Part shown: positions 17,678-27,671 of the stretch, one piece after another
Position numbering within the stretch: the stretch's first letter is position 1
How the letters are laid out: each line of letters begins with the position of its first letter
DNA from: Legionellales bacterium RIFCSPHIGHO2_12_FULL_37_14
GTDB taxonomy: Bacteria; Pseudomonadota; Gammaproteobacteria; Legionellales; Legionellaceae
NCBI GenBank assembly: GCA_001804735.1
Contig: MHBC01000032.1
Span: 1 to 60,625 of the forward strand
Length of the DNA stretch: 60,625 bases
Reading direction: 5' to 3'
Position numbers and translations under genes: made by a program
The notes under the pieces: generated by a model
Databases searched by the model: none
The model's input: the letters and a program-made list of their open reading frames with translations, nothing else
What the model was told of the DNA's origin: nothing

Positions 17678-18967
17678 ATGAAAGATAGGCTTATAAAACT
17701 TATTCATCAAGCAAATCCATGGTTAAACAACAAGGCTATATCTTGCGTGCAAGAAGATTATATTCAAAGGATTCAAGCAGAGAAGCTTCTAAGCCCCGAG
17801 TGGGACTCATTATGGCTAATATTAGTTGGTCCTCGGCAGGCAGGTAAAACTACTTTAGCTAAATATTTGGCACAACAGCTAATTAACCAAAAACGATTTA
17901 CTACTTTATTGTATTTAAATTGCGATTTATTTGAAATCCGCGAATGGCTTAATAGCCCTTTATTTATTAGCGACGCCATGGAGCAATTTAATTTATCTAA
18001 GCCTATTATTTTACTTGATGAAGTACAACGTTTGGAAAATCCTGGCTTGCTTTTAAAAGCCTGTGCCGATCTAAAGCTAGATATTAAAATGATAGCCACT
18101 GGCTCATCGCAATTAGAAATAAAGAGCAAAGTGCAGGAGTTTTTAACTGGTCGGCAGATTGAAGCTTTGATATTACCAATGAGCTATCAAGAAATTGAAA
18201 AGTTAAGCTACGCTGAGCTTATCTATGGCTGTTATCCTGCGATAATTAAGTCGACAGAAAAAATCACCATTTTGCGGCAAATTTATCAAGACTATATTAC
18301 AAAAGACATTATTGAAATACTAAAGGTTGGAAAACCAGATGCTATGCAAAGACTTGTTACATTAATAGCCCATAGTTCTGGCCAAATCGTTAATTTCAAT
18401 CAACTTGCAAACGACTGTTTGATAGCAGTAACAACTATTCAAAATTACCTATCTATCCTTGAAAAAACATATACGATATCACACATTACTCCATTTGTAG
18501 GAAATAAAAGAAAGGAGATAACGAAAAACCCAATTTACTATTTTTTGGACAATGGATTTAGAAATATAGCCTTAAATAATTTATCTACAGATCTTGAAGC
18601 GCGCCAAGACTTGGGCCTATTAATTCAGAGTGCAGTTTTTCAGGAAATATTTAAATTTAAAATTCAGCACTTTTATGAATTTAGCATTCATTTTTGGCGC
18701 ACCCAAAGTGGTGCCGAAGTTGATTTTGTGCTCTATAAAAATGCGCAATCTATTACGCCAATTGAAGTTAAGTATCGCAATATAAATGCACCAACTTTAT
18801 CACGCTCATTTCGCTCTTTTATAGACGCATATGAGCCAAAGTATGGGTATATTGTAACAAAAGATTACAATAAAAAAATATCGGTAAATAATTGCGAAAT
18901 TTCCTTTATTTCATTCGCCAATTTACCTATTTTATTGAAAAAGTTGGGAGCCCAACAAGCAACATAA
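17678..18967 (+). CDS. AAA family ATPase with C-terminal DUF4143 domain
   Basis: The product has 429 residues. Walker A is GPRQAGKT at 51-58, Walker B is ILLDEVQ around 111-117, and a sensor-like ATGSSQLEI follows. The C-terminal DUF4143 part carries FLDNGFRN, a FWRTQSGAEVDFVL motif and PIEVKYR, which resembles a degenerate nuclease core. Such ATPases are widespread in bacteria and archaea; their role is unsettled. A second, gutted member lies at 33771. The gene stands between the C69 gene and the heat-shock cluster with no operon partner. Confidence 0.85.
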   Translation: MKDRLIKLIHQANPWLNNKAISCVQEDYIQRIQAEKLLSPEWDSLWLILVGPRQAGKTTLAKYLAQQLINQKRFTTLLYLNCDLFEIREWLNSPLFISDAMEQFNLSKPIILLDEVQRLENPGLLLKACADLKLDIKMIATGSSQLEIKSKVQEFLTGRQIEALILPMSYQEIEKLSYAELIYGCYPAIIKSTEKITILRQIYQDYITKDIIEILKVGKPDAMQRLVTLIAHSSGQIVNFNQLANDCLIAVTTIQNYLSILEKTYTISHITPFVGNKRKEITKNPIYYFLDNGFRNIALNNLSTDLEARQDLGLLIQSAVFQEIFKFKIQHFYEFSIHFWRTQSGAEVDFVLYKNAQSITPIEVKYRNINAPTLSRSFRSFIDAYEPKYGYIVTKDYNKKISVNNCEISFISFANLPILLKKLGAQQAT

Positions 18968-18987
18968 ACTAGCGCTTTAAGCGAGCC

Positions 18988-19015
18988 CTTGAATTTTTTC
19001 CCTTTGTCACCATAT
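18988..19015 (+). promoter_or_regulatory. sigma-32-type heat-shock promoter of grpE
   Basis: CTTGAA at 18988-18993 and CACCATAT at 19008-19015 are separated by 14 bases, close to the sigma-32 consensus CTTGAA-N(11-14)-CCCCATnT. It lies 33 bases upstream of the grpE ATG. Confidence 0.7.
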
Positions 19016-19048
19016 GTAAGGCTTCATTTCGCAATTATAAAGGGCCGT

Positions 19049-19657
19049 ATGATGAAAAAACAACATGCTAAAGATTGGGCAGAGGTTAGGGAAAAAGCCA
19101 AGGCTTCTCAAGAAGTAGCAGAGGATCTTATTGATGATGAAGATGATTTTTTGGCGCAAGCCGAAGAAAATGAGTCAGCGATTGATTATAAAAGCCGTGA
19201 TGATTTAGAGGCACAATTATTAGCTGCAGAGAAAAAAGCCGAGGAAAATTGGGATAAGGCAACCCGTGCGGTAGCTGAAGTTGAAAACATCAGAAGGCGG
19301 GCGGAAAGAGATGTCGCTAATGCTCATAAATTTGGGGTAGAAAAGCTTATTAAAGATCTTATTCCAGTCGTTGATAGTCTTGAGCAGGCGCTAGCTAATG
19401 CTGATAAAGAAAAGCATAAGGACATGGCGCACGGAATTGAGCTTACTCTGAAGCTTTTACTTGATGCTTTAGCAAAACACGAAGTGGTGCAGCTAAATCC
19501 AGCAGGGCAACCTTTTAACCCCCAAGAACATGAAGCAATGACTACGCAACCTTCAAATGAAGTACCTTCTAACACAGTGCTTGAGGTGTTTCAAAAAGGT
19601 TATAAGCTTAATGATAGGGTTATTAGGCCAGCTCGAGTAATCGTTTCAAAGGCATAA
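19049..19657 (+). CDS. grpE: nucleotide exchange factor GrpE
   Basis: The product has 202 residues: an acidic N-terminus, a long coiled-coil helix (about 50-100, including AEVENIRRRAERDVANAHKFG) and a C-terminal beta wing with GQPFNPQEHEAM and VLEVFQKGYKLNDRVIRPA. GrpE releases ADP from DnaK. I place the start at ATG 19049 (a second ATG follows at 19052) because AAAGGG precedes it. An upstream TTG at 18989 lies inside the promoter and would add 20 unrelated residues. dnaK follows, with its own promoter in the gap. Confidence 0.96.
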   Translation: MMKKQHAKDWAEVREKAKASQEVAEDLIDDEDDFLAQAEENESAIDYKSRDDLEAQLLAAEKKAEENWDKATRAVAEVENIRRRAERDVANAHKFGVEKLIKDLIPVVDSLEQALANADKEKHKDMAHGIELTLKLLLDALAKHEVVQLNPAGQPFNPQEHEAMTTQPSNEVPSNTVLEVFQKGYKLNDRVIRPARVIVSKA

Positions 19658-19658
19658 G

Positions 19659-19686
19659 CTTGAAAAGCTAATATTTGGCCCCATAT
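19659..19686 (+). promoter_or_regulatory. sigma-32-type heat-shock promoter of dnaK
   Basis: CTTGAA at 19659-19664 and CCCCATAT at 19679-19686, 14 bases apart, match the sigma-32 consensus exactly. It starts 1 base after the grpE stop codon and 40 bases before the dnaK ATG, giving dnaKJ an independent heat-shock start. Confidence 0.85.
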
Positions 19687-19726
19687 AAGGGTTTTACGCT
19701 GTTAATTGAATTTGGAGCAAGCAAAA

Positions 19727-21661
19727 ATGGCAAATGTAATTATAGGTATTGACTTAGGGACAACTAACTCTTGCGTTGCCTTGATGGAAGGCGGTAAACC
19801 TCGGGTTGTTGAGAACAACGAAGGTAAGAGAACTACTCCATCAATGGTAGCTTACAGTGATGATGGTGAAGTTTTAGTTGGGGAAGCCGCTAAGCGCCAA
19901 TCCGTTACTAATCCTAAGAACACGCTTTATGCGGTAAAGCGTTTAATCGGTAGACGATTTGACGATAAAATTGTCCAAAAAGACGTTGACATGGTGCCCT
20001 ACGAAATTGTTAAAGCTGATAACGGCGATGCTTGGGTTTCCATAAAAGGTAAATCAATGGCGCCTCCACAAGTTTCTGCTGAAGTTTTGCGTAAAATGAA
20101 AGAAACTGCCGAAGCCTATTTAGGTCATGCGGTAACTGAAGCGGTAATTACGGTTCCTGCTTATTTTAATGACTCACAAAGGCAAGCAACAAAAGACGCG
20201 GGGCGCATCGCAGGCCTTGAAGTTAAGCGTATTATCAATGAACCTACAGCTGCTGCCCTTGCCTACGGGATGGATAAAAAACGTGGCGATTCTGTTATCG
20301 CAGTTTATGACTTAGGTGGTGGTACTTTTGATATTTCTATCATTGAAATTGCTGAAGTAGATGGGGAGCATCAATTTGAAGTATTAGCTACAAATGGTGA
20401 CACTTTCTTAGGTGGCGAAGATTTTGACTTAACTTTAATTGAATATTTAACTTCTGAGTTTAAAAAAGATTCAGGTATTGACTTACACAAAGATCCATTA
20501 GCTTTACAAAGACTTAAAGAAGCTGCGGAAAAGGCCAAAATTGAGCTTTCATCAGCCCAACAAACTGATGTTAACTTACCTTACATTACAGCAGATGCTA
20601 GTGGCCCTAAGCATTTAAATATTAAGCTTACGCGCTCTAAGCTTGAATCTTTAGTCGAAAAACTTGTAGAAAGGACAATTGAGCCATGTAAAACTGCATT
20701 AAAAGATGCGGGCCTTACAGTATCGCAAATTAATGAAGTAATTTTAGTAGGCGGTCAAACCAGGATGCCTTTAGTCCAAAAGGTTGTCCAAGATCTGTTT
20801 GGCAAAGAGCCACGTAAAGACGTAAACCCTGATGAGGCAGTTGCAGTTGGCGCGGCAATTCAAGCTGCAGTTTTATCAGGTGAGGTTAAAGATATTTTAT
20901 TACTTGACGTTACTCCATTATCGCTAGGTATTGAGACTATGGGCGGAGTAATGACGAAGTTAATTGAAAAAAATACTACAATTCCAACCAAAGCAAACCA
21001 AGTATTCTCAACTGCGGATGATAATCAAACCGCGGTTACGGTGCATGTGTTGCAAGGGGAGCGTAACCAAGCTTCTGCGAATAAATCTTTAGGGAGGTTT
21101 GACTTATCTGATATTCCCGCAGCCCCACGCGGCGTTCCGCAAATTGAAGTTACCTTTGATATTGACGCTAATGGTATTTTAAATGTTTCTGCTAAAGACA
21201 AGGCAACTGGCAAAGCTCAATCTATCGTTATTAAGGCTTCGAGTGGTTTGAGTGAAGAAGAAATTCAAGCAATGGTAAAAGATGCCGAAAGTCATACTGA
21301 AGAAGATAAGAAGTTTAAAGAACTAGCAGATTTGCGTAACCAAGCAGATAGTTTAATTCATTCAGCAGAAAAAAGTTTACAAGATTTAGGCGCTAAAGTT
21401 GCTGCTGAGGAGAAAAAATCTATTGAAGCTGCTATTAGCGAATTAAAAGAAGCAGTAAAAGGTAGTGATAAGGCCGCTCTTGAAGATAAAGTAAAAGCTT
21501 TATCCGAACTTTCTGGCAATCTTGCCCAAAGAGTTTATGCTGAACAAGGCAAAAAAGAAGCAGGTGGCGAGGGTGCTGCTGCAACTGGTAAAGCTGAAGA
21601 AGGCGTTGTTGATGCTGAGTTTGAGGAAGTTAAGGAAAAAGAAGAGGGTGATAAGAAATAA
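19727..21661 (+). CDS. dnaK: chaperone protein DnaK (Hsp70)
   Basis: The product has 644 residues: an ATPase domain starting [14 protein letters not shown], with [28 protein letters not shown] and [12 protein letters not shown], a substrate-binding domain ([17 protein letters not shown]) and a short Gly/Glu-rich tail. The tail ends EGDKK, not in a canonical EEV-like sequence. The ATG at 19727 with GGAG upstream is preferred to a TTG at 19706. The stop overlaps the dnaJ ATG by one base (TAATG). Confidence 0.99.
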   Translation: MANVIIGIDLGTTNSCVALMEGGKPRVVENNEGKRTTPSMVAYSDDGEVLVGEAAKRQSVTNPKNTLYAVKRLIGRRFDDKIVQKDVDMVPYEIVKADNGDAWVSIKGKSMAPPQVSAEVLRKMKETAEAYLGHAVTEAVITVPAYFNDSQRQATKDAGRIAGLEVKRIINEPTAAALAYGMDKKRGDSVIAVYDLGGGTFDISIIEIAEVDGEHQFEVLATNGDTFLGGEDFDLTLIEYLTSEFKKDSGIDLHKDPLALQRLKEAAEKAKIELSSAQQTDVNLPYITADASGPKHLNIKLTRSKLESLVEKLVERTIEPCKTALKDAGLTVSQINEVILVGGQTRMPLVQKVVQDLFGKEPRKDVNPDEAVAVGAAIQAAVLSGEVKDILLLDVTPLSLGIETMGGVMTKLIEKNTTIPTKANQVFSTADDNQTAVTVHVLQGERNQASANKSLGRFDLSDIPAAPRGVPQIEVTFDIDANGILNVSAKDKATGKAQSIVIKASSGLSEEEIQAMVKDAESHTEEDKKFKELADLRNQADSLIHSAEKSLQDLGAKVAAEEKKSIEAAISELKEAVKGSDKAALEDKVKALSELSGNLAQRVYAEQGKKEAGGEGAAATGKAEEGVVDAEFEEVKEKEEGDKK

Positions 21662-22797
21662 TGTCCGAGCCTCAAGATTACTACACGCTGTTAGGTGTGC
21701 CGCGTGACGCAAGTGACGCAGATATAAAAAAAGCTTACCGTAAACTTGCAATGAAGTATCACCCTGACAGAAATCAGGGTGATGCAGCAGCTTCTGAAAA
21801 ATTCAAAGAAATTCAAAGCGCATATAACATATTATCTGATAGTCAAAAAAGACGCGCCTATGATCAATTTGGTCATGCAGGAGTTGATCCATCTATGCAT
21901 GCAGGTGGCGCTGGCGGCTTTGGTGATTTTTTTGAAGACTTGTTTGAAAATATTTTTTCAGCAGGAGGTGCACGTACCCATGGAGGTAGAGGTTCAAGAG
22001 TACAGCCAGGAGCTGATTTACAATATAATTTGGCTATGACGCTTGAGGAAGCGGCTAAAGGCAAACAAATAGAAATAAGGCTACCTAAGATGGTTGCCTG
22101 CGAGCCTTGTCATGGCACGGGAGCAAAGCCAGGATCAAGCCCGCAAACTTGTTCAACATGTGAAGGCATGGGGCAAATTCGCATGCAGCAGGGGTACTTT
22201 TCTATTCAACAAACTTGCCCAGCTTGTCATGGTGAAGGCAAAGTAATTAAAGATCCATGCAGCAAATGCCATGGGCAAGGTAGAGTAAAAGACTCAAGAA
22301 CTATAACCGTTAAAATTCCCGCCGGAGTTGATCATGGCGATAGAGTACGCTTACAAGGCGAAGGCGAAGCAGGCATGCATGGTGGCCCTGCTGGCGATCT
22401 TTATGTGCAAGTTAATCTAAAAAAACACGCTATTTTTGAACGTCATGGCAGCGATCTATATTGCGAAGTCCCTATTGATTTTACAACAGCAGCCATAGGC
22501 GGCTCTATTGATGTTCCCACCTTAGAAGGTCCTGTGAACTTAAAAATACCTGCCGAAACCCAATCCGGAAAAACCATGCGCTTACGTGGTAAAGGCATTA
22601 AATCAGTTAGAGGATATAACTCAGGTGACCTCTTATGCAAAGTAGTAGTTGAAACCCCGGTTAATTTATCTAAAGAACAAAAAGAGTATTTAACAAAATT
22701 CCAGGCTTCCGTAGAAGCAAGCAAACATAAGCATGCCCCTAAGGCTACGAGTTGGTTTGATGGAGTGAAGAAGTTTTTTGAAGATATGAAGTTTTAA
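21661..22797 (+). CDS. dnaJ: co-chaperone DnaJ (Hsp40)
   Basis: The product has 378 residues: a J domain with the HPD motif at 34-36, a Gly/Phe-rich linker, a zinc domain with four CxxCxGxG-type repeats ([32 protein letters not shown]) and the C-terminal substrate-binding domain. It stimulates DnaK ATPase and delivers substrates. It is coupled to dnaK by a one-base overlap. Confidence 0.99.
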   Translation: MSEPQDYYTLLGVPRDASDADIKKAYRKLAMKYHPDRNQGDAAASEKFKEIQSAYNILSDSQKRRAYDQFGHAGVDPSMHAGGAGGFGDFFEDLFENIFSAGGARTHGGRGSRVQPGADLQYNLAMTLEEAAKGKQIEIRLPKMVACEPCHGTGAKPGSSPQTCSTCEGMGQIRMQQGYFSIQQTCPACHGEGKVIKDPCSKCHGQGRVKDSRTITVKIPAGVDHGDRVRLQGEGEAGMHGGPAGDLYVQVNLKKHAIFERHGSDLYCEVPIDFTTAAIGGSIDVPTLEGPVNLKIPAETQSGKTMRLRGKGIKSVRGYNSGDLLCKVVVETPVNLSKEQKEYLTKFQASVEASKHKHAPKATSWFDGVKKFFEDMKF

Positions 22798-22848
22798 CTT
22801 CTATAGCTGCCACGGTTGTCGCATCGTGCGAAAATTTAATCAATAGAG

Positions 22849-22872
22849 TGTAGGTTGGGCCTTGGCCCAACA
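22849..22872. repeat. 24-base palindromic repeat, copy 1
   Basis: A 24-base sequence with the palindromic core TTGGGCCTTGGCCCAA. It is identical to 25318-25341, and a shorter core (TGGGCCTTGGCCCA) occurs at 42094-42107. It lies 52 bases after the dnaJ stop, in non-coding DNA. The stem is 7 bp (TTGGGCC/GGCCCAA) with a 2-base centre. Confidence 0.8.
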
Positions 22873-22963
22873 AATCCTATTAAATTTGACTAATATTGAG
22901 CAACATGATCAAATGCCTCATTTTCATTACAAACACTCGTCGATAATTCATTGGGTTTGACCT

Positions 22964-23215
22964 CTACAATTCCTTTATCTGCGGTTGCGAACGTTCATTT
23001 CTATCTTCACGAATCAACTTACCTGAGGGGGTGCGCAGGATGGGCATTTTTGCCCTTAGCTCTTTATGAAATGGGCGCTTTATAACTTCTTGTATAGGTA
23101 AAATTCTTAAAATAGGATTGCCATATTTAGTTACGATAACCTCTCCCGACTGCTCAACCATTTGATCTAATTGGCCAATTAAGGCGCGAGTCTCTCGAAT
23201 ATTTAGGGTTTTCAC
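22964..23215 (-). CDS. Phd/YefM-type antitoxin, apparently without its toxin
   Basis: The product has 83 residues. The N-terminal part (MKTLNIRETRALIGQLDQMV, then SGEVIVTKYGNPILRILP) is the Phd/YefM DNA-binding fold, and the C-terminus ends LIREDRNERSQPQIKEL, like the toxin-binding tail of such antitoxins. No PIN- or RelE-like frame follows on the minus strand down to dnaJ, so it looks like an orphan. It may be a solitary regulator or what is left of a decayed pair. Confidence 0.75.
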   Translation of the reverse strand: MKTLNIRETRALIGQLDQMVEQSGEVIVTKYGNPILRILPIQEVIKRPFHKELRAKMPILRTPSGKLIREDRNERSQPQIKEL

Positions 23216-23342
23216 AACAGCCTCATAATGTGTATCATTTTATAAAAATGTAGCACAAAAATGTTAATGGACCAAGTGATGATTAAAAAGTACGCTTTAA
23301 TGAGCTATTATTAAATAAATAGCATATTAAAGATTTATTATT

Positions 23343-25244
23343 ATGTGTCCATTGCCAACAGGTTTTACCGAAGAACAAGCGATAGTTTCTAGTGTCGCTA
23401 AAACTCACGATGTTATACGCGGCAAGCTTGCAGGTTCCCCTAAAACCTGGATTTTAAAAAAAATGGTTACTGAAGATGGTAAAAGTGAACCAAAGACTGC
23501 TAATAAAGAACTAATTGCGCAAGAGTTTTTTAGACTTATAATTAGCGGCCAGCCAGAAACCCGCCTTATAAGGGGCGACCCACCTTATATTTTATCCGAA
23601 GAAATTCGCGGATATAAGCCGTTTTCTGCATTGCCTCCGGGAAAAAAACCTACGGGGCTTGGTCAAATAGTTGTTGTATCTATGTTTTTACAAGAGGTCG
23701 ATCTTAAAAACGGCAACGTTTGTATAGATGAAAATAATCGTGTGCGTAAAATTGACGGGGATTGCTGTTTTAGCTCTCTTTATAATCAACACAAGGACAA
23801 ACCATTCAATATTACGCGCGAAGCAATAGAAACTTTGCCGTGGCCTTCGCCGCGAGTGTTTTATACATTTAATTGGCTGGATTGTGTGAGTGCGGGAACT
23901 ATGCAAGCAGAAAGCAGTCTTGTAAGTCGTAAGATCAGTCAGCCGCCAAATCCTGATATGGATTTTTTAAACGAAGTTAATCAAGCGCTTTTAAGTATTT
24001 GTCTTATACCAGATGAATATTTAGAAGCTTTTGTGGATGCGTATGATCTTAAAGAGGATGAAAGGGCAGAGTTAGTGAATTTTTTGCAAGAAAGACGCAA
24101 AGAGTTAGAGTTAAATGCACTGTCCATGCCGCGCTTTCAGGCTTATCTTAAAACTGAAGCTCTGCAAAAAGATAAGGAAGACTTGCTTACCAGAATGCAG
24201 GAAATGGTAGCTCAGGGGACTACACATGTAGTAGATAAACTAAAAAATAAAGTCGATTTAAAAGACAAAATTGATAAAAAATTAATCGATATGCAGCAAA
24301 CCGCAGCTGAATTTGAGCGTTTGGAAGGCGAAATAAAATATTATTCAGAAATTGCGCCATGCATAGCAAAATTACAAGCCTACAGCATAAATACACCATT
24401 AGCATCAAAGTTACCCAATTTGTTTAAGTATATTGATGAGTTGAGTTTAATTATTAATAAACAAATGAGTGAATTGTCAGCAGCACAGTCCGAGGAACAA
24501 TATAAGGAATTAATGCTTAATATATTAGCAGAAAAAAAATCACTAATGAATATTTTAACCAACCTAGAAGTCGCAATTAATGATAAAGATGATTCAATTG
24601 GACTTAAAAAATTAGAGGAAATTTTAACATCTGCAGCCACATTTGTTGGTACTGCAGAATATAATTTAACAGTTAAATCGTTAGTTGATCGTGTAAATAA
24701 TGCCTATCTAGACTTTTTCGTCAATGGAAGCAATAAGGATAATTTGCTTAGATTGGTTGATGAGACGCATAATGCAATTAAAGAAATTAATATACGCAAG
24801 CAAGAAATAAGCTCTGTAGCTAGGAATTTTAAGAGTTTCCAGCAAGACATTCTACTTGTGGGCGATCATGAGGATGAGGATATAAAGGCAGCTGAGGAAT
24901 TTTTAACAAAACATACAACTTTGATAAATGATTATATATTAGGAAAAATTGACAAATCTCAGTTTAACCGAGAATTGCACCTTCTTAGAGAAACAATAGA
25001 TACAATAGTATATTTTCAGGATTTCGAAGGAGACGTTGCCACCTATAAATCTAATTATCATGCTTATAATGAATCTGAATCTAAGAATGTTACAAGAGAA
25101 TATAGGTTGACTTTAAATACTCTTAATCCACCAGAGAAACCAGAGAAACCAGAGAAACCAGAGAAACCAGAGAAACCAGAGAAACCAGAGAAACCAGAGA
25201 AACCAGAGAAACCAAAGCCACCAACTGAAGATGCTGCGCCATAG
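23343..25244 (+). CDS. large kinase-like protein with coiled coils and a PEK-repeat tail
   Basis: The product has 633 residues. The first 230 or so carry the spacing of an atypical kinase fold (HipA or PI3/4-kinase-like): Lys39/Lys40 in TWILKKMV, a Glu-rich helix with Glu61, a catalytic-loop-like DLKNGN (Asp120, Asn125) and a metal-binding-like KIDGD (Asp138). Residues about 235-590 are helical and charged, probably coiled coil, and the end is nine PEK repeats plus KPPTEDAAP. I cannot name the family or substrate. A secreted effector acting on host lipids or proteins is a reasonable guess in this genome. There is no signal peptide and no operon partner. Confidence 0.7.
   Translation: MCPLPTGFTEEQAIVSSVAKTHDVIRGKLAGSPKTWILKKMVTEDGKSEPKTANKELIAQEFFRLIISGQPETRLIRGDPPYILSEEIRGYKPFSALPPGKKPTGLGQIVVVSMFLQEVDLKNGNVCIDENNRVRKIDGDCCFSSLYNQHKDKPFNITREAIETLPWPSPRVFYTFNWLDCVSAGTMQAESSLVSRKISQPPNPDMDFLNEVNQALLSICLIPDEYLEAFVDAYDLKEDERAELVNFLQERRKELELNALSMPRFQAYLKTEALQKDKEDLLTRMQEMVAQGTTHVVDKLKNKVDLKDKIDKKLIDMQQTAAEFERLEGEIKYYSEIAPCIAKLQAYSINTPLASKLPNLFKYIDELSLIINKQMSELSAAQSEEQYKELMLNILAEKKSLMNILTNLEVAINDKDDSIGLKKLEEILTSAATFVGTAEYNLTVKSLVDRVNNAYLDFFVNGSNKDNLLRLVDETHNAIKEINIRKQEISSVARNFKSFQQDILLVGDHEDEDIKAAEEFLTKHTTLINDYILGKIDKSQFNRELHLLRETIDTIVYFQDFEGDVATYKSNYHAYNESESKNVTREYRLTLNTLNPPEKPEKPEKPEKPEKPEKPEKPEKPEKPKPPTEDAAP
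25131..25211. repeat. nine tandem copies of a 9-base unit inside the kinase-like gene
   Basis: CCAGAGAAA is repeated nine times without any change and encodes Pro-Glu-Lys units near the C-terminus. Perfect identity at the DNA level suggests recent slippage, so copy number probably varies between strains. Confidence 0.95.
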
Positions 25245-25317
25245 GTCAGCGGTTGTCCTAAAATTCTGGGTCTAAATTCGCTTTTACCTACCTTTTTATT
25301 ATATACTCTTCGCCTGC

Positions 25318-25341
25318 TGTAGGTTGGGCCTTGGCCCAACA
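25318..25341. repeat. 24-base palindromic repeat, copy 2
   Basis: Identical over 24 bases to 22849-22872. It ends 27 bases before the carA ATG, so it falls in the carA leader, where a 7-bp hairpin could affect expression or end transcription from the gene upstream. Confidence 0.8.
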
Positions 25342-25368
25342 TGTACTTATCGTGTTTACGGGAAAAAC

Positions 25369-26493
25369 ATGCAAAAAAAGGCATATCTTGTTTTAGCTGA
25401 TGGCCAAGTTTTTGAAGGGGTATCTTTTGGTGCTGAGGGTCAAAAGGTTGGCGAGTTGGTTTTTAATACTTCAATGACTGGTTATCAAGAAATTTTAACC
25501 GATCCTTCTTATGCTAAACAAATTGTTTTATTAACAACGAGCCATGTAGGTAATACAGGTTGGAACGATGAAGATATGGAATCATCACGTTCTTGGGTTT
25601 CGGGCTTAGTGGTGCGTGACTACGTAGAAGAAGATGAACATTTTCGCGCTAAAATAAGCTTAGCTAACTGGTTGCGGATTAATAATATTGTAGCTATCGC
25701 AGGGCTTGATACGCGCGAGCTTACATTATATTTGCGGGATAATGGCGCTTGCGGCGCCTGTTTGACGACAGATGAAGATAATTTATTAGAGGCTAAGCGT
25801 TTAGCGAAATCTTTTAAAATGACGGGCGAAGAATTAGCTAGCGAAGTATCAGTCCAGACTGTCCAAAGGTGGGATAGTGGATTAGGCGCTTGGGCTAGTA
25901 AAAGCTTACCACTTAATTATCATGTAGTTGCCTATGATTATGGGGTAAAATATAGCATTTTAAAAATTTTAGTTGATTTAGGTTGTTATCTTACTTTGGT
26001 TCCTGCTAAAACTTCTGCGGAAGAAGTCTTAGCGTTTAAACCTGATGGAGTGTTTTTATCTAATGGGCCTGGCGATCCTGCAGTTTGCGATTTTGCTATT
26101 GCAGCTACTAAAACCTTTTTACAGCAAAAAATTCCATTGTTCGGTATTTGCCTGGGTTTTCAAATTTTAGCCTTAACTTTAGGCGCTAAATCGGTAAAAA
26201 TGAAATTTGGCCATCATGGGGCAAACCATCCTGTCATTGAAGTTAAGGAGCCTAACAGAATATTTATTACCAGCCAAAACCATGGATTTGCGATTGAGGA
26301 GAAAACTTTACCGCAAGATATAGAGATTACGCATGTATCATTATTTGATCAAAGCTTACAGGGGATAAGGCATAAGAAACTCCCGGCATTTGGGTTTCAA
26401 GGACACCCTGAAGCAAGCCCAGGGCCACATGATATTTGTTTAATGTTTGAAACTTTTATTGAAATTATGGAAGAAAGAAGGAGAATAAGGTGA
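25369..26493 (+). CDS. carA: carbamoyl-phosphate synthase small subunit
   Basis: The product has 374 residues: an N-terminal domain with [16 protein letters not shown], and a class I glutamine amidotransferase domain with nucleophile Cys261 in FGICLGFQ and the C-terminal [12 protein letters not shown]. It supplies ammonia from glutamine for carbamoyl phosphate in arginine and pyrimidine synthesis. I use ATG 25369; an upstream GTG at 25324 would translate the palindromic repeat. carB is not adjacent, which is unusual. The stop overlaps the metK start by 4 bases. Confidence 0.96.
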   Translation: MQKKAYLVLADGQVFEGVSFGAEGQKVGELVFNTSMTGYQEILTDPSYAKQIVLLTTSHVGNTGWNDEDMESSRSWVSGLVVRDYVEEDEHFRAKISLANWLRINNIVAIAGLDTRELTLYLRDNGACGACLTTDEDNLLEAKRLAKSFKMTGEELASEVSVQTVQRWDSGLGAWASKSLPLNYHVVAYDYGVKYSILKILVDLGCYLTLVPAKTSAEEVLAFKPDGVFLSNGPGDPAVCDFAIAATKTFLQQKIPLFGICLGFQILALTLGAKSVKMKFGHHGANHPVIEVKEPNRIFITSQNHGFAIEEKTLPQDIEITHVSLFDQSLQGIRHKKLPAFGFQGHPEASPGPHDICLMFETFIEIMEERRRIR

Positions 26494-27638
26494 GTGATTT
26501 AAGTTTATTTACATCTGAGTCGGTGTCAGAAGGGCACCCTGATAAAATAGCCGATCAAATTTCAGATTCGGTGTTAGATGCAATCCTTGTATCAGATCCT
26601 AACGCAAGGGTTGCATGTGAGACTCTTGTTAAGACGGGAATGGTATTAGTTGGCGGCGAAATTACTACTAATGCCTGGGTTGATATTGAGGAAATAGCAA
26701 GACAAGTAATTAAAGATATTGGCTATAACAGCTCTGATATGGGTTTTGATTGGAGTTCATGCGCGGTTTTATCTGCAATTGGCAAGCAATCACCTGATAT
26801 TGCTCAAGGAGTTGATAATAAAGTTACCGCAACTTTAGGCGCTGGCGATCAAGGCTTAATGTTTGGTTATGCTTCAAAAGAAACCGATGTTTACATGCCA
26901 GCGCCTATAGCTTATGCGCATCGCCTAATGCAAAAACATACGCAATTAAGAAAAGAAAAAGTTATCCCCTGGTTAAGGCCAGATGCCAAATGCCAGCTTA
27001 CTTTTTGTTATCAAGACGGCAAACCAACCTCAATTGAGACCATAGTATTTTCAACCCAACATAGCGAAGATGTATCCCAAAATGATTTAACTGAAGCGGT
27101 GCGGGAAATTATTATTAAACCTGTCTTGCCAGCAGAGTGGTTAACAGCTAAAACCCGTTATTTAATTAACCCAACAGGAAGATTTGTAATTGGTGGTCCT
27201 TTAGGTGACTGCGGCTTAACTGGCCGGAAAATTATTGTGGATTCATATGGCGGTATGGCGCGGCATGGTGGCGGCTGTTTTTCAGGTAAAGATCCTTCAA
27301 AAGTTGATAGATCTGGCGCTTATGCGGCGCGTTACGTAGCGAAAAATTTAGTCGCCGCAGGAGTTGCGGCTAAATGCGAAATTCAAGTCTCATATGCAAT
27401 TGGGGTTGCAGAGCCTACCTCAATTAGCATAGAAACTTTTGGCACAGCAACAATACCTGAAGATAGAATAATCGAACTTGTCCGCAGCAATTTTGATTTA
27501 ACTCCGCAAGGAATTATTCAAAGCCTTGATTTATTAAGGCCTATTTATCAACAAACAGCAGCTTATGGACACTTTGGGAGAGAAGGCTTTCCTTGGGAGA
27601 GGCTTGATAAAGTTGAAGCGCTTAAGGCGGCAATTTGA
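26490..27638 (+). CDS. metK: S-adenosylmethionine synthetase
   Basis: The product has 382 residues with all signature segments: [52 protein letters not shown]. It makes S-adenosylmethionine from methionine and ATP. It starts with GTG at 26490 inside the carA stop codon (4-base overlap) after AGGAGAA. ahcY follows after 33 bases, so synthesis and recycling of the methyl donor share a transcript. There is no SAM riboswitch in the gaps; they are too short. Confidence 0.98.
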   Translation: MSDLSLFTSESVSEGHPDKIADQISDSVLDAILVSDPNARVACETLVKTGMVLVGGEITTNAWVDIEEIARQVIKDIGYNSSDMGFDWSSCAVLSAIGKQSPDIAQGVDNKVTATLGAGDQGLMFGYASKETDVYMPAPIAYAHRLMQKHTQLRKEKVIPWLRPDAKCQLTFCYQDGKPTSIETIVFSTQHSEDVSQNDLTEAVREIIIKPVLPAEWLTAKTRYLINPTGRFVIGGPLGDCGLTGRKIIVDSYGGMARHGGGCFSGKDPSKVDRSGAYAARYVAKNLVAAGVAAKCEIQVSYAIGVAEPTSISIETFGTATIPEDRIIELVRSNFDLTPQGIIQSLDLLRPIYQQTAAYGHFGREGFPWERLDKVEALKAAI

Positions 27639-27671
27639 AACGTCGTTTGAGCAACAATAGTAGGAGTTAAA

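Noticed and set aside
22798-22963. toxin gene partner for the Phd/YefM-type antitoxin
   Set aside because: No frame with PIN or RelE features follows the antitoxin on the minus strand.
25131-25211. possible CRISPR or satellite array
   Set aside because: The 9-base units have no spacers and encode PEK in frame with the gene.
25064-25384. 106-residue minus-strand frame with Gly-Phe-Ser repeats
   Set aside because: Antisense of the PEK repeats; overlaps the kinase-like gene and the palindromic repeat, no ribosome-binding site.
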